A stretch of DNA of 64,000 bases. Origin: Maridesulfovibrio sp050916235. GTDB lineage: Bacteria > Desulfobacterota > Desulfovibrionia > Desulfovibrionales > Desulfovibrionaceae. The translations under genes were made by a program, and so were the position numbers. The stretch lies in contig NZ_CP104854.1 of assembly GCF_050916235.1 (NCBI RefSeq), forward strand, positions 1,736,001 through 1,800,000, given 5' to 3'. Shown here piece after piece: positions 1 to 8,707 of this stretch. Position 1 is the first letter of the stretch, and every line of letters begins with the position of its first letter. Under the pieces are notes generated by a model. The model made no database searches and was not told where the DNA came from. It saw only the letters and a list, made by a program, of their open reading frames with translations.

Positions 1-2
1 TG

Positions 3-428
3 GGCGGTCCTCTGGTCATGGAAACCCTGCTCCGCTATGAGAACAAACATCTCATCGTCATGCAGCAGGATGATTCCATCGCAACCTACGCTCCCAAGCT
101 GGCCAAGGAAGATGGACTCATTGACTGGACCATGGATGTTCAGGCTGTCCATAACCAGATCAGGGGAATGCACCCCTGGCCCGGCGCATACTTCTTCTGG
201 ACACCGGAAGAAGGCAAGGAACCGATCCGTCTGGTTCTTTCGCCCGGCAAACCCGGCGGAGAGCAGTCCGACGAACACGCCCCCGGCACCATTGTCGGGG
301 AATTCGACGGAATGCTAGGTATCGCCTGTGCCGACAGGATCTATCTTGCTTCAAAGGTAAAACCGGCAGGCAAGAAAGAGATGGACGGCAAGGCCTTCAT
401 GTGCGGCTATCTGGGCAAATGCCAATAG
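3..428 (+). CDS. fmt: Methionyl-tRNA formyltransferase, C-terminal part (cut by window edge)
   Basis: The frame is open from base 3, so the gene starts outside the window; 141 residues are visible, ending at TAG. Fmt formylates the methionine on initiator tRNA using 10-formyl-THF. The visible part covers the end of the catalytic domain and the C-terminal OB-like domain that grips tRNA. Supporting motifs are APKLAKEDGLIDW and the IRGMHPWPGAYF stretch, both typical of Fmt. It is followed by a hairpin terminator and then by a DUF116 gene and rsmB, an arrangement I recall from Desulfovibrio genomes. Only the missing start limits the call. Confidence 0.93.
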   Translation, partial: GGPLVMETLLRYENKHLIVMQQDDSIATYAPKLAKEDGLIDWTMDVQAVHNQIRGMHPWPGAYFFWTPEEGKEPIRLVLSPGKPGGEQSDEHAPGTIVGEFDGMLGIACADRIYLASKVKPAGKKEMDGKAFMCGYLGKCQ

Positions 429-436
429 TTACATCA

Positions 437-460
437 GCCTCCGGTTTTTCCGCCGGAGGC
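437..460 (+). terminator. Rho-independent terminator after fmt
   Basis: Perfect 8-bp stem GCCTCCGG/CCGGAGGC (437-444 and 453-460) with an 8-base loop, followed by a T-rich tail at 461-473. It lies 8 bases after the fmt stop codon, so DUF116-rsmB may be transcribed partly from its own promoter. Confidence 0.75.
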
Positions 461-562
461 ATTTATCTTTTTGATTAAATACAGCCCAAGAACCATCATA
501 ACCATCACAAATATTCGAATCAGCTGAAACCCAAAACATTGTCAACTGATCCAGGTACACAC

Positions 563-1381
563 GTGAGTAAAGAGAAAGATTCCAAAAAACGCCTTTTCAT
601 CGGTCTGATCACAGGAACCTGCAGCCTGCTCTGCCTATTCCTTGGCCTGCTCTGGTACGTCCCCTTTGTGGGACTCGATTCATTCGGCAACTGGGCTTCG
701 TGGGCCTGGGGAATTTTCATCTTCATGCTCATCCTGCTGGTAGGCTGGGCTTATGCAGGCCTGCTGGCCAATGTGGTTCTCGGACGCACTTTCCCCTTTT
801 CCCATAAGGCACGCGGGCTGACCGTAAAGCTGTTCCTTCCGCTGATGACCATTCTGGGGCGGATATTCGGACTTTCAAAACGCAAGATCAGAGGATCTTT
901 CATCAAGGTCAACAATGAGCTGGTCCTCTCGGAAACCGGCCGTTATGATCCTGAAAAAATCATGATCCTGACCCCGCACTGCCTGCAGGCCAGCCGTTGT
1001 GACATGCGTTTGACCTATGATGTGGACAACTGCAAGCGCTGCGGCCTTTGCACAGTGAAAGGGCTTCTGGAGCTGCGCGATAAATACGGTGTTCATTTTG
1101 CCATTGCCACCGGCGGAACCATTGCCCGCCGTCTTGTGGTTCAGAAACGCCCGCGCATGATCATTGCCATTGCCTGCGAACGCGACCTTGCCAGCGGCAT
1201 TCAGGACACCTATCCGCTTCCGGTATACGGGGTGCTCAACGAAAGACCCAACGGTCCCTGTCTGGACACCGAAGTTTCACTGGTTGCAGTTGAGGACGCC
1301 CTGCGCCGTTTCATCAAGGAAGACAAGCTTCCCGAAGATGCTGGCAAAAATGTCGGACTTACACCTCTTACCGGCCTTTAA
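563..1381 (+). CDS. DUF116 family membrane protein with cysteine-rich domain
   Basis: Protein of 272 residues. Two hydrophobic segments near the N-terminus (about residues 12-32 and 47-72) anchor it in the inner membrane. The cytoplasmic part carries cysteines in CLQASRCDMRL and CKRCGLC, the pattern of DUF116 proteins, and could hold an iron-sulfur cluster (inference); biochemical function unknown. I chose the GTG at 563, which has AGG seven bases upstream; an in-frame TTG at 539 would add 8 residues with no better ribosome site. It lies 15 bases before rsmB and behind fmt, so it probably travels with translation and ribosome maturation genes. Confidence 0.8.
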   Translation: MSKEKDSKKRLFIGLITGTCSLLCLFLGLLWYVPFVGLDSFGNWASWAWGIFIFMLILLVGWAYAGLLANVVLGRTFPFSHKARGLTVKLFLPLMTILGRIFGLSKRKIRGSFIKVNNELVLSETGRYDPEKIMILTPHCLQASRCDMRLTYDVDNCKRCGLCTVKGLLELRDKYGVHFAIATGGTIARRLVVQKRPRMIIAIACERDLASGIQDTYPLPVYGVLNERPNGPCLDTEVSLVAVEDALRRFIKEDKLPEDAGKNVGLTPLTGL

Positions 1382-1396
1382 TCGGAACCGGATATA

Positions 1397-2680
1397 ATGA
1401 AAAAACCAGCCCTTCCGGGCCCCAGAGGCCTGGCATATGACTGCATCTGCCGTACCCTTGACGGAGGAACGGATGCACAGGCCGCGCTTGATTCCGTGCT
1501 CTCCGCTTCCAAACTGGATCAGCGGGACCGTGGTTTCATAACCGAAATATCATACGGATACCTGCGCATGCGCATCCGGCTGCAGGCTGTGCTGAAATGC
1601 TTCCTTTCCAAGCCTGACGGACTTCCGCTTCCAATAATGCGTGTTCTGGGCATGGCCGCTTACGAGATCCTGCACATGGATGTCCCGGCCTATGCTTCCG
1701 TTGACTGGGGCGTGGACTCAGCAAAACGCCTTTCCCGCGGCAAACTGGGAGGTCTTGCCAACGCGGTTCTGCGCAAGGTGGCGAGACTTGCCGAAGACGG
1801 AGCGGATGAAGATTTTTTCCGGCGCAATACCCGGTCAGAAACAGACTACCTCTCCGCATTCTATTCCTGCCCGAAATGGATCGTGGAGCTCTGGCTGGAC
1901 AGTTACGGACCGGAACTGACCGAAGAATATCTGGAAGCACAGATCTGCCCTCCGGCAGCAGGAATTGTTCTGGATACCGCAAACCCGAAAGCAAAAGCAG
2001 CAGCCGACACCCTCATGAAAGAACAGGAATTCATTGAGGCGGACGGGCAGGCCTTTGCCTTTTATTCCGGGTACTGGCCGACAGCACTGAAAGGATTGAA
2101 ATCGGATGTCCTGACCAGGCAGAGCTATGCAGCACGGCAGGCCCTTTCGGTCCTGAATCCGAAGGACTGGCCCGTACCGGTATGGGACGGCTGCTCCGGA
2201 CGAGGAGGAAAATCCAGATTTCTGAACTCATTGGGAGTATCGCCGATTTTCGCAAGCGATCCTCATGAAGGACGCCTTTCCGCACTGAAAGAGGAAATTC
2301 CCGCTCTCTCCGCATTCCGGGCATCTGCCATTAATCCGCCACTGGCAAAAAGCTCCGTCGGCACTGCCCTGCTGGACGTACCCTGCTCCGGACTCGGAGT
2401 CCTCTCCAGAAGGCCGGATACAAAGTACAAAAGAACTCCGGAAGATGTGGACTCGCTGATTCACCTCCAGTACCGTATCCTGGAAAACAGTTGGAAAACC
2501 GTGCGGAAGAATGGACGGCTGGCCTACATCACCTGCACCATTAATCCCGATGAGAACGAACGCCAGATTGCGGCCTTCCTGCATGGTCACAAAAACGCGA
2601 AACTAGTCATGGAATGGACAACCCCGCCGGAATCGGAGTTGAACGAGTTCTTCTATGCCGCCCTGCTTGAAAAAATCTGA
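1397..2680 (+). CDS. rsmB: 16S rRNA m5C methyltransferase, RsmB/NOP family
   Basis: 427 residues. The N-terminal third resembles the NusB-like RNA-binding domain of RsmB (QRDRGFITEISYGYLRMR). The C-terminal Rossmann methyltransferase domain has motif I-like WDGCSGRGGKS and two cysteine motifs of the m5C enzymes: DVPCSGLGVLSRRPDTK (motif IV) and AYITCTINPDENE (motif VI). The motif VI cysteine is the nucleophile that attacks cytosine and the PC cysteine helps release product, as known for RsmB. Motif I is usually DxCAAPGGK; here it reads DGCSGRGGKS, a divergent form. Probably co-transcribed with the DUF116 gene. E. coli RsmB modifies C967; the exact target here is assumed. Confidence 0.88.
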   Translation: MKKPALPGPRGLAYDCICRTLDGGTDAQAALDSVLSASKLDQRDRGFITEISYGYLRMRIRLQAVLKCFLSKPDGLPLPIMRVLGMAAYEILHMDVPAYASVDWGVDSAKRLSRGKLGGLANAVLRKVARLAEDGADEDFFRRNTRSETDYLSAFYSCPKWIVELWLDSYGPELTEEYLEAQICPPAAGIVLDTANPKAKAAADTLMKEQEFIEADGQAFAFYSGYWPTALKGLKSDVLTRQSYAARQALSVLNPKDWPVPVWDGCSGRGGKSRFLNSLGVSPIFASDPHEGRLSALKEEIPALSAFRASAINPPLAKSSVGTALLDVPCSGLGVLSRRPDTKYKRTPEDVDSLIHLQYRILENSWKTVRKNGRLAYITCTINPDENERQIAAFLHGHKNAKLVMEWTTPPESELNEFFYAALLEKI

Positions 2681-2697
2681 TCCATTATTCATAAAGC

Positions 2698-2824
2698 AAA
2701 GGCCCACTAGCCGTTAGGCGAGAAGCTCTACTTCGAGTCTTACGGATATGGAGAGCAGAGATGGCTTGCTCCTTTGGCCGCCGGAGGCGAAATCAAATCG
2801 TCTAAAGCGCAATGCGCATCAAAA
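2698..2824. repeat. 127-bp intergenic repeat, copy A (inverted relative to copy B)
   Basis: The stretch from AAAGGCCCACTAG to the GATGCGC complement is nearly identical to the reverse complement of 8708-8834. Shared blocks include GTCTTACGGATATGGAGAGC and TTTGGCCGCCGGAGGCGAAA. The GCCGCCGGAGGC core can fold. It sits between rsmB and the convergent TPR gene and may serve as their shared transcript end, although no T-run is present. A short GC hairpin (CGGCCC agca GGGCCG, 2825-2840) follows directly. Confidence 0.85.
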
Positions 2825-2869
2825 CGGCCCAGCAGGGCCGCCGAAGGCATACATTGGAAATAATCAGGA

Positions 2870-3625
2870 TTACTGCGCGGCCAGCTGTTTCTTGACAAAT
2901 TCAAAGAATTTCTGAGCTTCAGCGTGGTCCTTATTCAGGGCCAGCGCCTTGGTCAGGTGATCGGCACATTTTTCAAGCATGCCTTTTTCAAAATAAGCCC
3001 GGGCGATGTTGTAGTGCAGGTTTTCGTCCTGCGTAGTCATCTGCAGGGCGCGTTGATAATAGTCTATGGCCTGATCCTGCATTCCGGTCTTGCGCAGGTT
3101 GATTCCGAATTCGTTGAAAAGGTGCTTGTGCTCGGTCTGGAAGGCCGCATCCAGCTTTACCAGCCGCTCGAAAATATCATTGGCCTTGGTGCTTTCTCCG
3201 CGCTCCATATAAGTAAGTCCGAGCCCGAAATTGGCTTTAACATTTTCTTCGTCAACATCAAGGGCGTTCTGGAACTCGAACTCGGCACTGTAGGTTGCAC
3301 CGGCCTGCCTTGCTTTCTCACCACGCTCTATTGATGAGTTCATGGCCTTTATCTTCGGATAGACCGTGGAGACATAGAATTCAGGCTCCGGGGAATACTT
3401 GGACAGGAACTCTTCCATCTCCACAACAGACTTTGGACCGGACGGAACATAGCTTTTATTCAGTGCCTGCACTTCCACCTTTCCGTCATCAAGCTCTTGT
3501 GCCATCCAGTACATCTTACTGATGGTTCGACGCACAGTTGTACCAGTACCAATTTTCTGGACACTCTGGCTGGAAAACACTCCCTGTATTTTCTTCCTGT
3601 CTGTCGCATGCTGAGCTGAAGTCAT
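2870..3625 (-). CDS. Tetratricopeptide-repeat protein
   Basis: 251 residues, no signal peptide or membrane segment, so probably cytoplasmic. The C-terminal two thirds are helical repeats of TPR type (AEFEFQNALDVDEENVKANF, ERLVKLD, AIDYYQRALQMTTQDENLHY, CADHLTKALALNKDHAEAQK). The N-terminal 90 residues are not recognised. TPR domains bind partner proteins; nothing in the sequence names the partner. The start has AAGGA about 6 bases upstream and a plausible promoter lies some 35-65 bases upstream. It is transcribed alone, converging on rsmB and divergent from the XRE-cupin operon. Confidence 0.85.
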   Translation of the reverse strand: MTSAQHATDRKKIQGVFSSQSVQKIGTGTTVRRTISKMYWMAQELDDGKVEVQALNKSYVPSGPKSVVEMEEFLSKYSPEPEFYVSTVYPKIKAMNSSIERGEKARQAGATYSAEFEFQNALDVDEENVKANFGLGLTYMERGESTKANDIFERLVKLDAAFQTEHKHLFNEFGINLRKTGMQDQAIDYYQRALQMTTQDENLHYNIARAYFEKGMLEKCADHLTKALALNKDHAEAQKFFEFVKKQLAAQ

Positions 3626-3659
3626 TTACATTCCTTACCTTTAGTGCTGCAATCACCGA

Positions 3660-3689
3660 ACTATAGATAGATTTTGCATGAAAAGACAA
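3660..3689 (-). promoter_or_regulatory. Candidate sigma-70 promoter of the TPR gene
   Basis: On the minus strand TTGTCT (3684-3689) and TATAGT (3660-3665) are separated by 18 bases. This fits the -35/-10 pattern and sits 35-64 bases upstream of the TPR start codon. The remaining part of the 313-bp gap 3626-3938 is AT-rich and shows no gene or stable hairpin that I can recognise. Confidence 0.45.
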
Positions 3690-3938
3690 CCGCTAATTGA
3701 CAACTGCCGATCAGAATAACCGTACATTTGGAAAGAAAACTTTCCATTTCCCAAATTTGTCCTTCATTTTTGAAGCCCGACGATTTAACCTGCGCCCGGT
3801 TGATACATTTTATGAATCCGGCTCCGCAGACCTGCAAATGATGACAAATATTCGTTATTAATGTAAGCACTCATTTCTAACGTTTTTCATTTTCATCAGC
3901 AATGCCGCACAATGCGGGCTTAGACAGTAGAGGGAAGT

Positions 3939-4505
3939 ATGAGTAAAGCAAAAGTTGGACAGCGGATAAAAACTTTCAGGGAAAAACAGGGACTGAGCCT
4001 TGAACAATTCTCGGAACGCACAGGCCTTGGAGTTGATTTCCTTGAGGCGGTTGAAGAAAAAGAAAAATACCCCTCTCTGGGCCCCCTTCTCAAAATAGCC
4101 CGGGCCCTTGGCGTGCGCCTTGGGACATTCCTTGACGATCAGGTCAGCAAGGACCCGCTCATCGTAAAGCTGGGAGAGCGCAAGGAAGAATTCACCATGC
4201 ATTCCGACAAGGAAAAGCCCGCTTCCATGAAGTACTTTTCACTCGGAAAAGGCAAAAGCGACCGCCACATGGAACCTTTCTTCATTGAAATCCAGCCTGA
4301 AGACGGTGAACATAAACTGACATCCCACGAAGGCGAGGAATTCATCATCGTCGTGTCCGGCAAGCTAAAGGTTGTATACGGCAAGGAAGAAAGCGTTCTT
4401 GAAGCCGGTGACAGCGTCTATTTCAACTCCGTGGTACCCCACTATGTTGCTGCCGACGGCAACGAGAAGTGTGATATTTACGCGGTACTGTATTTCCCGG
4501 AATAA
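3939..4505 (+). CDS. XRE-family regulator with C-terminal cupin domain (copy 1)
   Basis: 188 residues. Residues 1-70 are a Cro/CI helix-turn-helix (IKTFREKQGLSLEQFSERTG ... YPSLGPLLKIARALG); residues about 105-185 are a cupin barrel (EGEEFIIVVSGKLKVVYG ... LEAGDSVYFNSVVPHYV). Such HTH-cupin proteins are transcription regulators whose cupin senses a small molecule. The acyl-CoA ligase gene begins 11 bases after its stop, so the two are surely one operon; the likely role is control of that ligase or of acid use (inference). A second, related regulator-ligase pair follows directly. The effector is not visible from sequence. Confidence 0.9.
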   Translation: MSKAKVGQRIKTFREKQGLSLEQFSERTGLGVDFLEAVEEKEKYPSLGPLLKIARALGVRLGTFLDDQVSKDPLIVKLGERKEEFTMHSDKEKPASMKYFSLGKGKSDRHMEPFFIEIQPEDGEHKLTSHEGEEFIIVVSGKLKVVYGKEESVLEAGDSVYFNSVVPHYVAADGNEKCDIYAVLYFPE

Positions 4506-4516
4506 GAGAGGGCTGA

Positions 4517-6163
4517 ATGGAAAAATCACATCTCAGGGAAATAACTCTCGGTGCACTGCTGGATGAAACCGTTGAAAAATGGCCCGATCAGGAAGCCGTA
4601 GTATACGTTGACCGCGATTTTCGCCTGACCTACCGCGAATTCGGTGAGCTGGTGGATGACCTTGCCATGGGACTCATGGCACTCGGCATCCAGAAAGGGG
4701 AAAAAGTGGCCGTATGGGCCACCAACGTGCCCTACTGGGTCGCTCTGCAGTTTGCCACCGCCAAGATCGGTGCAGTTCTGCTGACTGTTAACACTTTTTA
4801 CCGCACCACTGAGCTGGAATACCTGCTCAAGCAATCCGAGTGCGAAAACCTTGTGGTTATCGACGGTTTCCGCGAGATCGACTATCTCCAGACCGTATAC
4901 GACCTTGTTCCGGAGCTGAAGACCCAGGAACGCGGATACCTCAAGAGCGAGAAATTTCCTGACCTGAAAAGGGTGTTCTTCCTCGGTCAGGAAAAGCACC
5001 GCGGCATGTACTCCATGGCGGAAGTAATCAACCTTTCCGCAGTTACAACCGAAGAGGATTATGCCGAGCGCCAGGCATCCCTCGACCCTCATGACGTGGT
5101 CAACATGCAGTACACTTCCGGAACCACCGGATTCCCCAAGGGAGTTCAGCTGACCCACTACAATATCGGCAACAACGGCTTCTGGATCGGCGAAAACCAG
5201 GCTTTCAAACCTGGAGACCGCCTTTGCCTGCCTGTCCCCCTGTTCCACTGCTTCGGCTGTGTACTCGGGGTAATGGCGGCGATCAACCATGGAACCACAC
5301 TGGTCATCCTCGAAGGATTCGATCCGCTGCTGGTCATGGCATCCATTGATCAGGAGAAATGCACCGCCGTCTACGGCGTGCCGACCATGTTCATCGCCAT
5401 TCTTGAACACAAGCTGTTCAGCAAGTTCAACTACTCCTCGCTGCGCACCGGAATCATGGCAGGATCTCCCTGCCCGGTTGAAGTGATGAAGAAGGTCATG
5501 GACAAGATGAACATGAAGGACATCACCATCTGCTACGGTCTTACCGAGGCTTCTCCGGTTATGACCCAGACCAGAATGGAAGACAGTATCCAGCGCCGTA
5601 CCGAAACCGTAGGTCGGGCCATGCCCGAGATCGAGGTTGCCATCTTCAATCCGGAAACAGGTGAAGAATGCGCCTCCGGTGAAACAGGTGAAATCTGCTG
5701 CCGCGGCTACAACGTCATGAAGGGCTACTACAACAACCCCGATGCCACCAGTACTGCAATCGATATTGACGGATGGCTCCATTCCGGCGACCTCGGAACT
5801 ATGGACGATGATGGTTACGTGACTGTCACCGGACGCCTCAAAGACATGATCATCCGCGGAGGGGAAAACATCTATCCCCGTGAGATCGAAGAATTCCTCT
5901 ATACCATGGACGGAATTCTTGATGTGCAGGTAGCCGGCGTGCCCAGCAAAAAATTCGGCGAGCAGGTTGGGGCCTTCATTATCCTTAAAGACGGTGTGGA
6001 AATGGACCAGCAGGATGTAATCGACTTCTGCAGAGGCAAAATCTCCCGCTACAAGATTCCGAAATACATCACCTTCATTGACGCTTACCCCATGACCGCA
6101 AGCGGTAAGATTCAAAAATACAAACTCAGGGAAATGGCTGCTGAGCTCTATCCCGATGCATAG
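4517..6163 (+). CDS. AMP-dependent acyl-CoA ligase (ANL superfamily), copy 1
   Basis: 548 residues, full length for the family. The phosphate-binding loop YTSGTTGFPKG starts near residue 199; the A5-type YGLTEASPVMTQ, the hinge motif GRLKDMIIRGGENIYPREIE and the catalytic lysine of ASGKIQK (about residue 531) are all present. It should activate a carboxylic acid through an acyl-AMP to acyl-CoA. Overall pattern resembles medium/long-chain fatty acyl-CoA synthetases; the substrate cannot be fixed from motifs. Start ATG 4517 has GAGAGGG upstream. It is paired with the preceding XRE-cupin regulator and ends at a strong hairpin. Confidence 0.9.
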   Translation: MEKSHLREITLGALLDETVEKWPDQEAVVYVDRDFRLTYREFGELVDDLAMGLMALGIQKGEKVAVWATNVPYWVALQFATAKIGAVLLTVNTFYRTTELEYLLKQSECENLVVIDGFREIDYLQTVYDLVPELKTQERGYLKSEKFPDLKRVFFLGQEKHRGMYSMAEVINLSAVTTEEDYAERQASLDPHDVVNMQYTSGTTGFPKGVQLTHYNIGNNGFWIGENQAFKPGDRLCLPVPLFHCFGCVLGVMAAINHGTTLVILEGFDPLLVMASIDQEKCTAVYGVPTMFIAILEHKLFSKFNYSSLRTGIMAGSPCPVEVMKKVMDKMNMKDITICYGLTEASPVMTQTRMEDSIQRRTETVGRAMPEIEVAIFNPETGEECASGETGEICCRGYNVMKGYYNNPDATSTAIDIDGWLHSGDLGTMDDDGYVTVTGRLKDMIIRGGENIYPREIEEFLYTMDGILDVQVAGVPSKKFGEQVGAFIILKDGVEMDQQDVIDFCRGKISRYKIPKYITFIDAYPMTASGKIQKYKLREMAAELYPDA

Positions 6164-6171
6164 ATGAGCAA

Positions 6172-6203
6172 AAAGGGCTTTGCTCCGGCAAGGCCCTTTA
6201 TTA
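6172..6203 (+). terminator. Terminator after ligase 1
   Basis: AAAGGGCTTTGC (6172-6183), loop TCCG, GCAAGGCCCTTT (6188-6199): a 12-bp stem with one G-T pair, then ATTAAT. It lies 8 bases after the stop, separating the two regulator-ligase pairs. The T-run is short, so termination may be partial. Confidence 0.7.
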
Positions 6204-6325
6204 ATGTAAGAACCAACGCTCCAACCGTTTAAAATTTTCTTCAATGGCATATACGTCAGCGGCGGCAGACCTTTAAAATTAGATTATCCGATTCATAAGG
6301 GCCGTCGAAGACAACAGGAGGCAAA

Positions 6326-6883
6326 ATGAGCAACAACCATGCTTATAAGGAAATTGCACCAAGGCTGCTGGGCCTGCGCGATGCAATGGACATGAGTATT
6401 GAGGAACTGGCCCAGAAGGCGGGAGTCACTCCAGAACGGGCCGCAGAGTATGAATCGGGAACAGTCGAAATTCCGGTCAGCTATCTTATGGATGTGGCCC
6501 ACATCTGCGGAGTGAGCCTTACCGTGCTTATTTCCGGAAACGAAGCCCATCTCAAGAACTACGCCCTTGTTCGCAACGGTAAAGGTCTTACCGTGGACCG
6601 CCGCAAGGACTACGACTACAAAAACCTTGCATCCACCTTTGTAGGCCGCCGTATGGAGCCCTTCATGGTGGAAGTTCCCCCCAAAGATGTTTCCGAAATG
6701 AATTTCACCACCCACCGCGGACAGGAGTTCATCTACGTCCTTGAAGGGCGCCTTGAACTGCGCCTGGACGATTCCGTACTGGAACTTGAAGCCGGCGATT
6801 CCCTCTACTTCGACTCCAACACCCCGCACGCCCTGCGCGGCCTCGACGGAAAATCCGCACGCATGCTGGACGTAATTCTCTAG
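6326..6883 (+). CDS. XRE-family regulator with C-terminal cupin domain (copy 2)
   Basis: 185 residues with the same build as the protein at 3939-4505: helix-turn-helix at residues 8-65 (LRDAMDMSIEELAQKAGVTP) and a cupin at about 105-180 (HRGQEFIYVLEGRLELRLDD ... LEAGDSLYFDSNTPHAL). The cupin part is the more similar part, for example LEAGDSVYF versus LEAGDSLYF. A GGAGG site precedes the ATG. It probably regulates the ligase gene at 7032 and perhaps its own operon. Between the two lies a 148-bp leader with nested hairpins. The ligand is unknown. Confidence 0.9.
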   Translation: MSNNHAYKEIAPRLLGLRDAMDMSIEELAQKAGVTPERAAEYESGTVEIPVSYLMDVAHICGVSLTVLISGNEAHLKNYALVRNGKGLTVDRRKDYDYKNLASTFVGRRMEPFMVEVPPKDVSEMNFTTHRGQEFIYVLEGRLELRLDDSVLELEAGDSLYFDSNTPHALRGLDGKSARMLDVIL

Positions 6884-6959
6884 CAGGTCGCCACAACGTG
6901 CTTCCGGGAAGGAGATTCCCGGTCAGGCATCTGCGACCTGCGGTAAAAAACTTTTTTTT
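6883..6959 (+). terminator. Nested double hairpin plus T-run between regulator 2 and ligase 2
   Basis: Outer stem GCAGGTCGC (6883-6891) pairs with GCGACCTGC (6933-6941); inside it CCGGGAA (6904-6910) pairs with TTCCCGG (6916-6922). A run of eight T (6952-6959) follows. The outer stem starts at the last base of the regulator's stop codon. It works as a terminator on paper, and because ligase 2 follows in the same direction it could be an attenuator. Confidence 0.6.
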
Positions 6960-6994
6960 ACATCTGAGGATCAAACGTCAACAACAGCAAATAT

Positions 6995-7014
6995 AAGGGT
7001 GCCGAGTCACCCTT
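6995..7014 (+). promoter_or_regulatory. Leader hairpin just 5' of the ligase 2 ribosome binding site
   Basis: AAGGGTG (6995-7001), loop CCGAGT, CACCCTT (7008-7014). It ends five bases before the GGAG ribosome site (7020-7023) of the ligase at 7032. Position suggests an effect on translation or mRNA stability; function not shown. Confidence 0.4.
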
Positions 7015-7031
7015 AACGTGGAGAAACGATA

Positions 7032-8675
7032 ATGCAGAAGCAGAAATACGATTCATACGAAAATTTTTGTTCCGGATACAAAACCGACGTGCCCGAAAAC
7101 TACAACTTCGCCTTTGACTGTGTGGATAAAATCGCCGCAGAAGAACCTTCACGCCCGGCAATGATCCATATCGGGCCTGACGGAACCCGCACGGAACAGG
7201 ATTTCGATTTCTTTTCCAAAAAATCCGCCCGCCTTGCCAATGCCCTCTCCAGGGCTGGAATAGGCAAAGGTGACCGGATCATGATCATACTCTACCGCCG
7301 TATCGACTGGTGGGTATCCATGCTGGCCTGTCACAAGGTCGGGGCGGTTCCAGTTCCTTCTCCCAACCTGCTCACTGTCAAGGACATTGAATTCCGTGTA
7401 AATTTCGCAAAAATCAAAGGCGTCATCACTGAAGATTCCGTTAGCGAGCGCGTTGTTGAAGCCCAGAAGAACTGCCCTTCCCTCAAAGTGCTCGTCCAGG
7501 CCGGAGAAAGTGATGTTCCCGCCGGGTGGCTCAACCTCGAAACCATCTGCGCGGAAGCCTCGGACTCCTTTCCGCGTCCGGCAGACTGCGCCTGCGGCGA
7601 CGACTCCCTGCTTATATTCTTCTCCTCCGGTACTACCGGACCGCCGAAAATGGTGGAACATACCCACAACTATCCTTTGGGGCACTATGTTACCGGCGCA
7701 TACTGGCACGACCTCAAGCCCGGAGACATCCACCTGACCCTCGCCGACACAGGCTGGGGCAAGGCTGTCTGGGGTAAATACTACGGCCAGTGGATGGCAG
7801 GTGCAGTAGTTTTCGTCTGGGACTTCCGGGGCAAATTCGAACCTTCTGAACTGCTCAAGGTTCTCGCCGACCACAAGGTGACCTCCTTCTGCGCTCCGCC
7901 CACCGTATACCGGTTCATGATCCGCGAAGATCTTTCAAAATATGATCTCTCTGCACTCAGACACTGCACTACTGCAGGCGAACTGCTTAACGCATCCGTT
8001 TTCGAGGCATGGAAGGAAGCAACCGGACTGCCTCTCTACGAAGGGTACGGCCAGACCGAAACCGTGCTCCAGATTGCGACCTTCCCCCACATGACCCCCA
8101 AGCCGGGGTCCATAGGCAGGCCCTGTCCGGGATGGGATATAGCCCTCATCGACACCGAGGGGCATAACTGTGCACCGGGTGAGGAAGGACAGATCTGCGT
8201 CAAACTCGATCCGCGTCCCGTTGGCCTGTTTACCGGTTATCTGGACGAGCCGCTCAAAACAGCCAACGTCATGGTTGACGGCTACTACCAGACAGGGGAC
8301 AAAGCGTGGATGGATGAGGACGGCTATTACTGGTTCCTCGGCCGCACCGACGACCTGATCAAAAGCTCCGGCTACCGCATCGGGCCCTTCGAGGTTGAGT
8401 CCGCACTGATCACCCATGACGCGGTTGTTGAAGCTGCCGTTACCGGCGTGCCCTGCAATGTCCGAGGTCAGGCCGTTAAGGCCACCGTAGTTCTCGCTTC
8501 CGGATACGAAGGAAGTGAAGAACTGACCAGAGAACTGCAGAATCACGTCAAGAAGGTAACAGCACCCTACAAGTACCCGCGTATCATCGACTACGTGAAG
8601 GAGCTGCCCAAGACCATCAGCGGCAAGATCAAACGGGCTGAAATCCGCGCCAAGGACGAAGCTGACGCCAAGTAG
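7032..8675 (+). CDS. AMP-dependent acyl-CoA ligase (ANL superfamily), copy 2, medium-chain ACSM-like
   Basis: 547 residues. Phosphate loop FFSSGTTGPPKM near residue 196, EGYGQTETV, the hinge region GRTDDLIKSSGYRIGPFEVE and the catalytic lysine in TISGKIKRAEI are intact. The LADTGWGKAVWGK and KPGSIGRPCPGWD stretches match the medium-chain acyl-CoA / acetyl-CoA-synthetase-like branch, so it differs in type from ligase 1 and is not a simple tandem copy. It should form acyl-CoA from a short, medium or aromatic acid. ATG 7032 has GGAG eight bases upstream. Preceded by its XRE-cupin regulator and a structured leader; followed by repeat copy B. Confidence 0.9.
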   Translation: MQKQKYDSYENFCSGYKTDVPENYNFAFDCVDKIAAEEPSRPAMIHIGPDGTRTEQDFDFFSKKSARLANALSRAGIGKGDRIMIILYRRIDWWVSMLACHKVGAVPVPSPNLLTVKDIEFRVNFAKIKGVITEDSVSERVVEAQKNCPSLKVLVQAGESDVPAGWLNLETICAEASDSFPRPADCACGDDSLLIFFSSGTTGPPKMVEHTHNYPLGHYVTGAYWHDLKPGDIHLTLADTGWGKAVWGKYYGQWMAGAVVFVWDFRGKFEPSELLKVLADHKVTSFCAPPTVYRFMIREDLSKYDLSALRHCTTAGELLNASVFEAWKEATGLPLYEGYGQTETVLQIATFPHMTPKPGSIGRPCPGWDIALIDTEGHNCAPGEEGQICVKLDPRPVGLFTGYLDEPLKTANVMVDGYYQTGDKAWMDEDGYYWFLGRTDDLIKSSGYRIGPFEVESALITHDAVVEAAVTGVPCNVRGQAVKATVVLASGYEGSEELTRELQNHVKKVTAPYKYPRIIDYVKELPKTISGKIKRAEIRAKDEADAK

Positions 8676-8707
8676 GCTAATGCTCCGACAACCCTGCGGG
8701 GTGGGAC

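Noticed and set aside
4526..6250. 574-residue open frame on the minus strand
   Set aside because: It lies antisense to the whole acyl-CoA ligase gene, has no recognisable domain or ribosome site and low-complexity composition; a shadow of the high-GC coding strand.
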